Source of the DNA: UBA11612 sp963662375 | Lineage (GTDB): Bacteria; Pseudomonadota; Alphaproteobacteria; Rhodospirillales; Rhodospirillaceae | NCBI GenBank assembly: GCA_963662375.2 | Contig: CAXXRP010000011.1 | Location: 1-64,000, forward strand | Length of the DNA stretch: 64,000 nucleotides | Direction of reading: 5' to 3' | The notes under the pieces: model-generated | What the model was told of the DNA's origin: nothing | The model's database searches: none | Seen by the model: the letters and a program-made list of their open reading frames with translations, nothing else | Part shown: positions 60,518 through 64,000 of the stretch, one piece after another | Layout of the letters: every line of letters begins with the position of its first letter | Position numbering within the stretch: the stretch's first letter is position 1 | Program-made: the position numbers and the translations under genes

Positions 60518-61340
60518 CGGAGTTCAATAGGATGCGATTTGCCCATTATAGACCCCCATATCTGCTTCAAGCAGAGGGAATCACAAAAGCGCCGTCAAAA
60601 GAATCACGAACCTGGATAACAGCAATACACTTTAGCCGAAGGCATCGGAAGTAGGGCGGCGTTAGGCCGTTACCCTTGGTGCCTCCCGCGCAAGCTTCAA
60701 AAAAGGGAGACACAGGAGATATATAGGTACTTCATCCTTCGCCGAATAAAATCCGAGACCCCCCCTACCTTCATCAATGCGCGGGTCCCATTCCAATCAT
60801 TGCGAAACCATCATGCCGAGTGCTCGACAACCTAAATTGCCGTGCTTTTTTCTTAGGCGGCTTACCCACCGGCCGCCGGTCCAGGCTTCCCGATCGCCGA
60901 TCGGCACTAATCGGTGGCCACCTTGATCAAGCCCTTCGGTATCGCGCCGGGCACAATCCGCGCCAAAGGGATTGCCACGGATGGCAGACCCGCGAAGGTT
61001 TGCAAACGCATTGCCCTCGTCAAGGTGTGAAAAAACCATTTGATCGAAGAGATACCATCCCTATCCGTCACAGCGTCACAACCCTTGCCTGACAATGGTT
61101 GCAGCGATTCTCTATCCGGCACAAACCGAAACTCTGTGACGGATAGGAAAACGCGGAAAGCCCCGGCTGATAACGGTTGTGACGGTGTGACGGATACGCG
61201 AGCCCCCATAACGCTATTGTAGGCCATCGCTTTCCAGCAATAGAAACGCGAGGTTAAGGTACGTCGTCGTTTCGTGACCTGTCACTCGGACGTGTCACAA
61301 TCGGATACCCAAATATACAGATCCTGGGCTAGCGACAAAT
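60518..61340. other. Gene-free stretch with inverted repeats
   Basis: No gene over about 820 bp; only short unsupported frames. The notable content is the repeat cluster at 61,062-61,196. Confidence 0.5.
61062..61196. repeat. Iteron-like cluster of TATCCGTCACA repeats
   Basis: Two 22-bp arms at 61,062-61,083 and 61,175-61,196 form an inverted repeat with 21 of 22 matches (TATCCGTCACAGCGTCACAA against the reverse complement of the other). Between them lie two shorter copies, TATCCGGCACA at about 61,113 and TGTGACGGATA at 61,135. In all, four TATCCGTCACA-like sites occur, two in each orientation. Candidates are protein-binding sites of a mobile replicon, an origin-like region or a phage operator. 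No matching protein is identifiable. Confidence 0.6.
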
Positions 61341-61344
61341 TACT

Positions 61345-61540
61345 GTGGCCAGGGTTGACACGGTAGGTCAACAGCGCCCATTCCGCGGCTTCGCTTCGCG
61401 TCAGACACGGCTCGCCACGAAGCCCCGTGAGCCCCTCTTATCGGCTACCGCGACAAAACCAAATGATAACTGAGGGGTACTCTCGAATGGCCGACTCTTC
61501 CGCCGCCCCAGTGGCCGACTTTTTCCTCCGTCATTGGCGA
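61345..61540 (+). mobile_element. IS21-family right-end relic
   Basis: Non-coding sequence resembling the right terminus of the two other IS21 elements: TTGACACGGTAGGTCAACAG like the GTGGGTCCACAGG segment after istB, and paired TGGCCGACT-TTCC-CCGCC / TGGCCGACTTTTTCCTCCG motifs ending TCATTGGCGA. No istA or istB is left. Confidence 0.55.
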
Positions 61541-61823
61541 GTGGCAGCGTTCTTGTCCGCGCCGGCGGCACTAGACAATTGTAAGTCTGTGTACAGGTGC
61601 CAATATTCCTATGCGGTCCCGTAGAATGCCGGAAAAGCTCACACTATTTAGGTGGGAAATTGGGAGTGATCTAGGATGAGCAGAAGAAATAACAATAAAT
61701 ATCAATAATATAAATACATAACACAGCAGACACCCACTCCGCCAGTTTCTTCCGTCCTCTCGTCACCCGTCGCTCCTAAAGTTCGCCGCCCAAAAACATC
61801 GATGAGCCATAGGGAATTTTTGC
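61541..61823. other. Island-to-core junction, AT-rich, no gene
   Basis: An AT-rich stretch (about 61,680-61,725) with no supported gene. I found no repeat of the tRNA-Ser 3' end here that would mark the far attachment site. Confidence 0.45.
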
Positions 61824-62681
61824 ATGACCGGTCTAACAACGCAGCTTACGGGTAAGGTAGCGCTGATCACCGGCGGCGGCGCGGGGATCGGGCGCGGCAT
61901 CGCTGAAGCTTTTGCGGGTCTGGGAGCGACCGTCGTTGTCGCGGAAATCGACGCTAAGCGGGCAGAGGATGTGCGCGGGGCACTCGCCGAAATTGGAAGC
62001 ACTTCGCTAGTTGTCACGGCTGACGTCCGAAAAACGGACGCCGTTTCGGGACTCATCGGGCAGATCGAGCAGGCATTCGGCCGGTTGGATATTCTTGTGA
62101 ACAATGTCGGAGACTTTCTCGGACATCACGCACAGTTCGAGCGGTTCACCGAGCAGCAGTGGGACGATCTCTACAATATCAATCTGCGCCACATATTTGT
62201 TGTGACCCAGGCGGCGATACCTCTGATGCGCGGCAGCGGCGGTAGTATCATCAACATCTCGTCTATAGAAGGATTTCGCGGCATTCCCGCCTGCGCTGTA
62301 TATGCCGCGTTTAAAGCCGGCGTAACCGGATTTACAAAAAGCCTCGCACTTGAGCTCGGGCCCGACGGCATCCGCGTTAATGCCATCGCTCCGGAAACGA
62401 CGGAGACATCGCAAGTACCCATCGGTAGATGGATCCCGCAGGAGTATCAGGAACACGTAAAACGTTGGATTCCATTAGGGCGGTTTGGAACGCCGCAAGA
62501 CACTGCGGGTTGCGCGGTGTTTTTAGCTACCGATCTATCTGCGTGGGTGACAGGTACGACAATTCATCTGGACGGCGGCGCATTGGCGGCTGGCGGATTT
62601 TATAGAGCGCCTGACGGGTATTGGACAAATCTACCGGTGGTGACCGATCGCGGCATCAAACCACCCGGACGTAAAAAATAG
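61824..62681 (+). CDS. Short-chain dehydrogenase/reductase
   Basis: 285 residues, classical SDR. Cofactor motif TGGGAGIGRGIA near residue 17, NNVG at about 92, catalytic Ser in IINISSIEG and Tyr-Lys in YAAFKAG, then NAIAPETTET. The Asp/Glu after strand beta-2 (VVAEIDAKRA) favours NAD(H). C-terminus extended by about 25 residues (YWTNLPVVTDRGIKPPGRKK). Substrate unknown; its neighbour, an NTF2-like isomerase-type protein, hints at steroid or terpenoid-like metabolism, but only as inference. Confidence 0.92.
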   Translation: MTGLTTQLTGKVALITGGGAGIGRGIAEAFAGLGATVVVAEIDAKRAEDVRGALAEIGSTSLVVTADVRKTDAVSGLIGQIEQAFGRLDILVNNVGDFLGHHAQFERFTEQQWDDLYNINLRHIFVVTQAAIPLMRGSGGSIINISSIEGFRGIPACAVYAAFKAGVTGFTKSLALELGPDGIRVNAIAPETTETSQVPIGRWIPQEYQEHVKRWIPLGRFGTPQDTAGCAVFLATDLSAWVTGTTIHLDGGALAAGGFYRAPDGYWTNLPVVTDRGIKPPGRKK

Positions 62682-62755
62682 AGATCAATCGACGCTTGCG
62701 TGGCCGCGTATGCGAAGTAATAGTACCCGATATCATCAAACTGAGGGATGGACAC

Positions 62756-63136
62756 GTGGAACTGAGTGACAAAATCCAAACAACGATCCACGGGTATTTT
62801 GATGCGTTCAAAAAGGGAAGTGTAGAGGGGGTAGTAGCCCTGTTCGCCGCAGATGCCACCGTGGAAGACCCGGTGGGAACAAAGGTACGAAGCGGCGCGG
62901 CTAACCTTCAAAAATTCTACACAGACGCTATGGCCATGAAGTGCGCAATTACACCGACTGGGCCGGTACGCATCGTAGAAAATGAAGCCGCTTTTCCGTT
63001 CCACGGTGTCGTTCAACTGCCCGACAAAACCATGGAATTTGATTGCATTGACGTCATGACTTTTAACGACGACGGTAAAGTCCTGACCATGCGCGCGTTC
63101 TGGGGCCCAGGAAATACTAGCTATACGGCAAAATAG
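62756..63136 (+). CDS. NTF2-like / ketosteroid-isomerase-type protein
   Basis: 126 residues from a GTG at 62,756 (ELSDKIQTTIHGYFDAFKKG), 7 nt after GAGGGA; the longer in-frame start at 62,696 lacks such a site. SnoaL-like fold: HGYFDAFKKGSVEGVVALFA, DATVEDPVGTKVRSG (Asp near the pocket), MEFDCIDVMTFNDDGKVLTM and RAFWGP. Related to delta-5-3-ketosteroid isomerases and polyketide cyclases; substrate unknown. It follows the SDR gene by 75 bp. Confidence 0.85.
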   Translation: MELSDKIQTTIHGYFDAFKKGSVEGVVALFAADATVEDPVGTKVRSGAANLQKFYTDAMAMKCAITPTGPVRIVENEAAFPFHGVVQLPDKTMEFDCIDVMTFNDDGKVLTMRAFWGPGNTSYTAK

Positions 63137-63412
63137 CAGCTCTTCGTTTTCACCGTTGCCCTGGCGGAATCATGTCAACGAGGACAGTTTGAGTCCATTC
63201 AATGATGAGGGTGCGGCGCGAGAATCGCCATTGTCCGCCCTGGCGCAGCGCACCTTAATAGCTAAGTATGTAGACCCACGCTGGCCGAGTCAGACTCTTT
63301 CGGGTGCCAGATTTGCGCAGAAATCCACCTGAGCCTTGAATACTGCCGCCCGGTCTGCTTCGCTCGTCGCTAGGGTTGGCAACAACCCTTGTGGGGAATC
63401 AGAGGGAGCGCC
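63137..63412. other. Intergenic, nothing recognised
   Basis: No gene or clear motif; the last bases give a Shine-Dalgarno (agagggagcgcc) for the following gene. Confidence 0.5.
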
Positions 63413-64000
63413 ATGAACCGAAGCCTATTCTGCATTGCTGCCATCGCCGCAGTATTGGCTACCGCCCCGGCTTCAGCGCACTCGGGGCAAGACTCACGGT
63501 CTGGTTGGCAGGACAAATTCCGACCACTGGACGATATATGGCCGACCCCTTCAAGCATGCGGACGGCCTCTGGCACCCCGGGTCCGGATTACTGGCAGCA
63601 AAAAGTCGATTACAAGATGGCCGTTTCTTTGGACGATGCCAAACAAAGCCTAAGCGGGCAAGCGACCATCACCTACACCAACAACTCGCCCGATACCTTG
63701 CGCTATCTCTGGCTCAATTTGGATCAGAATCACCTCACCCCCAATTCCGATTTTATCAATGCCCGGACCTCGGGCACCGATGGCCGCATGACGTACGATG
63801 GCCTGCGCGCGCAAAAAATTTACGACGATACGGTTATGGGGCTGCGAATCATGGAAGTGACCGACCCTGCCGGCAATGCCCTTCCTCACACGTTCTCACA
63901 AACTATGGTGCGCGTGGACCTGCCGGCGCCATTGCCATCGGGCGGCGTTTTTACTTTCAGCGTAGAATGGAATGTGCACCTCGCCGACGGCAACGCTATC
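63413..64000 (+). CDS. M1-family metallopeptidase, N-terminal part (runs off the window)
   Basis: 196 codons, open to the window edge. Signal peptide (MNRSLFCIAAIAAVLATAPA, cleavage near ASA-HS), then the beginning of an M1 aminopeptidase N-terminal domain: DYWQQKVDYKMAVSLDDAKQ, LSGQATITYTNNSPDTLRYL, WLNLDQNHLTPNSDF. The zinc-binding HExxH would lie beyond the window. A periplasmic or exported peptidase is expected. Confidence 0.85.
   Translation, partial: MNRSLFCIAAIAAVLATAPASAHSGQDSRSGWQDKFRPLDDIWPTPSSMRTASGTPGPDYWQQKVDYKMAVSLDDAKQSLSGQATITYTNNSPDTLRYLWLNLDQNHLTPNSDFINARTSGTDGRMTYDGLRAQKIYDDTVMGLRIMEVTDPAGNALPHTFSQTMVRVDLPAPLPSGGVFTFSVEWNVHLADGNAI

Noticed and set aside
61427..61624. 65-codon open frame near the island edge
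   Set aside because: It overlaps an IS21 right-end relic, and has no start signal or family.

Overview
The window looks like a chromosome segment of an alphaproteobacterium. The evidence is gene order: rplU-rpmA-obgE-proB-proA-nadD-rsfS-rlmH, thrS-infC-rpmI-rplT-pheS-pheT, a yejABEF block, and a membrane-anchored CycM-type cytochrome next to kdsB and pheA. I cannot name the order or genus. Many insertion sequences (IS) and fresh pseudogenes suggest a lineage that is decaying or rearranging.

Layout. (1) 1-15,057 is an accessory island, nearly saturated with IS elements: IS3, IS21, IS630 and IS1595 families, and at least five 805-816 bp IS6-type copies. Between them lie an SPFH protein gene, a higBA pair whose toxin is truncated, a DUF6880 gene, a lytic transglycosylase lipoprotein, an outer-membrane barrel protein and one orphan type I-E-like CRISPR repeat. 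It ends at tRNA-Ser(CGA), beside the shredded start of a tyrosine integrase. (2) 15,058-50,447 is core chromosome: ribosomal proteins and ribosome assembly factors (rplU, rpmA, obgE, rsfS, rlmH, infC, rpmI, rplT, lepA), proline synthesis (proBA), NAD metabolism (nadD, nudC), phenylalanine and histidine synthesis (pheA, hisN), KDO activation (kdsB), a cytochrome c, a microcin C/peptide-type ABC importer with two tandem binding proteins, and tRNA synthetases thrS, pheS and pheT with an ASCH-domain gene between pheS and pheT. Near its right edge an IS1595 element has inserted. (3) 50,357-50,447 is tRNA-Ser(GGA), followed by a nearly complete integrase and a second accessory island (50,448 to about 61,700). 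This holds IS21, IS3 and IS1595 elements and wrecks of a PD-(D/E)XK protein, a serine recombinase, a DUF5131 protein and an IstB, plus msrA. (4) 61,824-64,000 returns to ordinary genes: an SDR oxidoreductase, an NTF2-like protein and the start of an M1-type peptidase.

The two islands are sisters. Both integrase starts and about 150 bp of upstream DNA are nearly identical and each abuts the 3' end of a different tRNA-Ser gene.

The most interesting signal is a set of three different IS1595-family elements (12,229-14,889; 48,211-50,229; 56,291-57,783). Each has matching inverted repeats and an exact 8-bp target duplication, and each carries extra small genes between the transposase and the far end. 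They behave as cargo-carrying ('transporter') IS elements, and their cargo differs.
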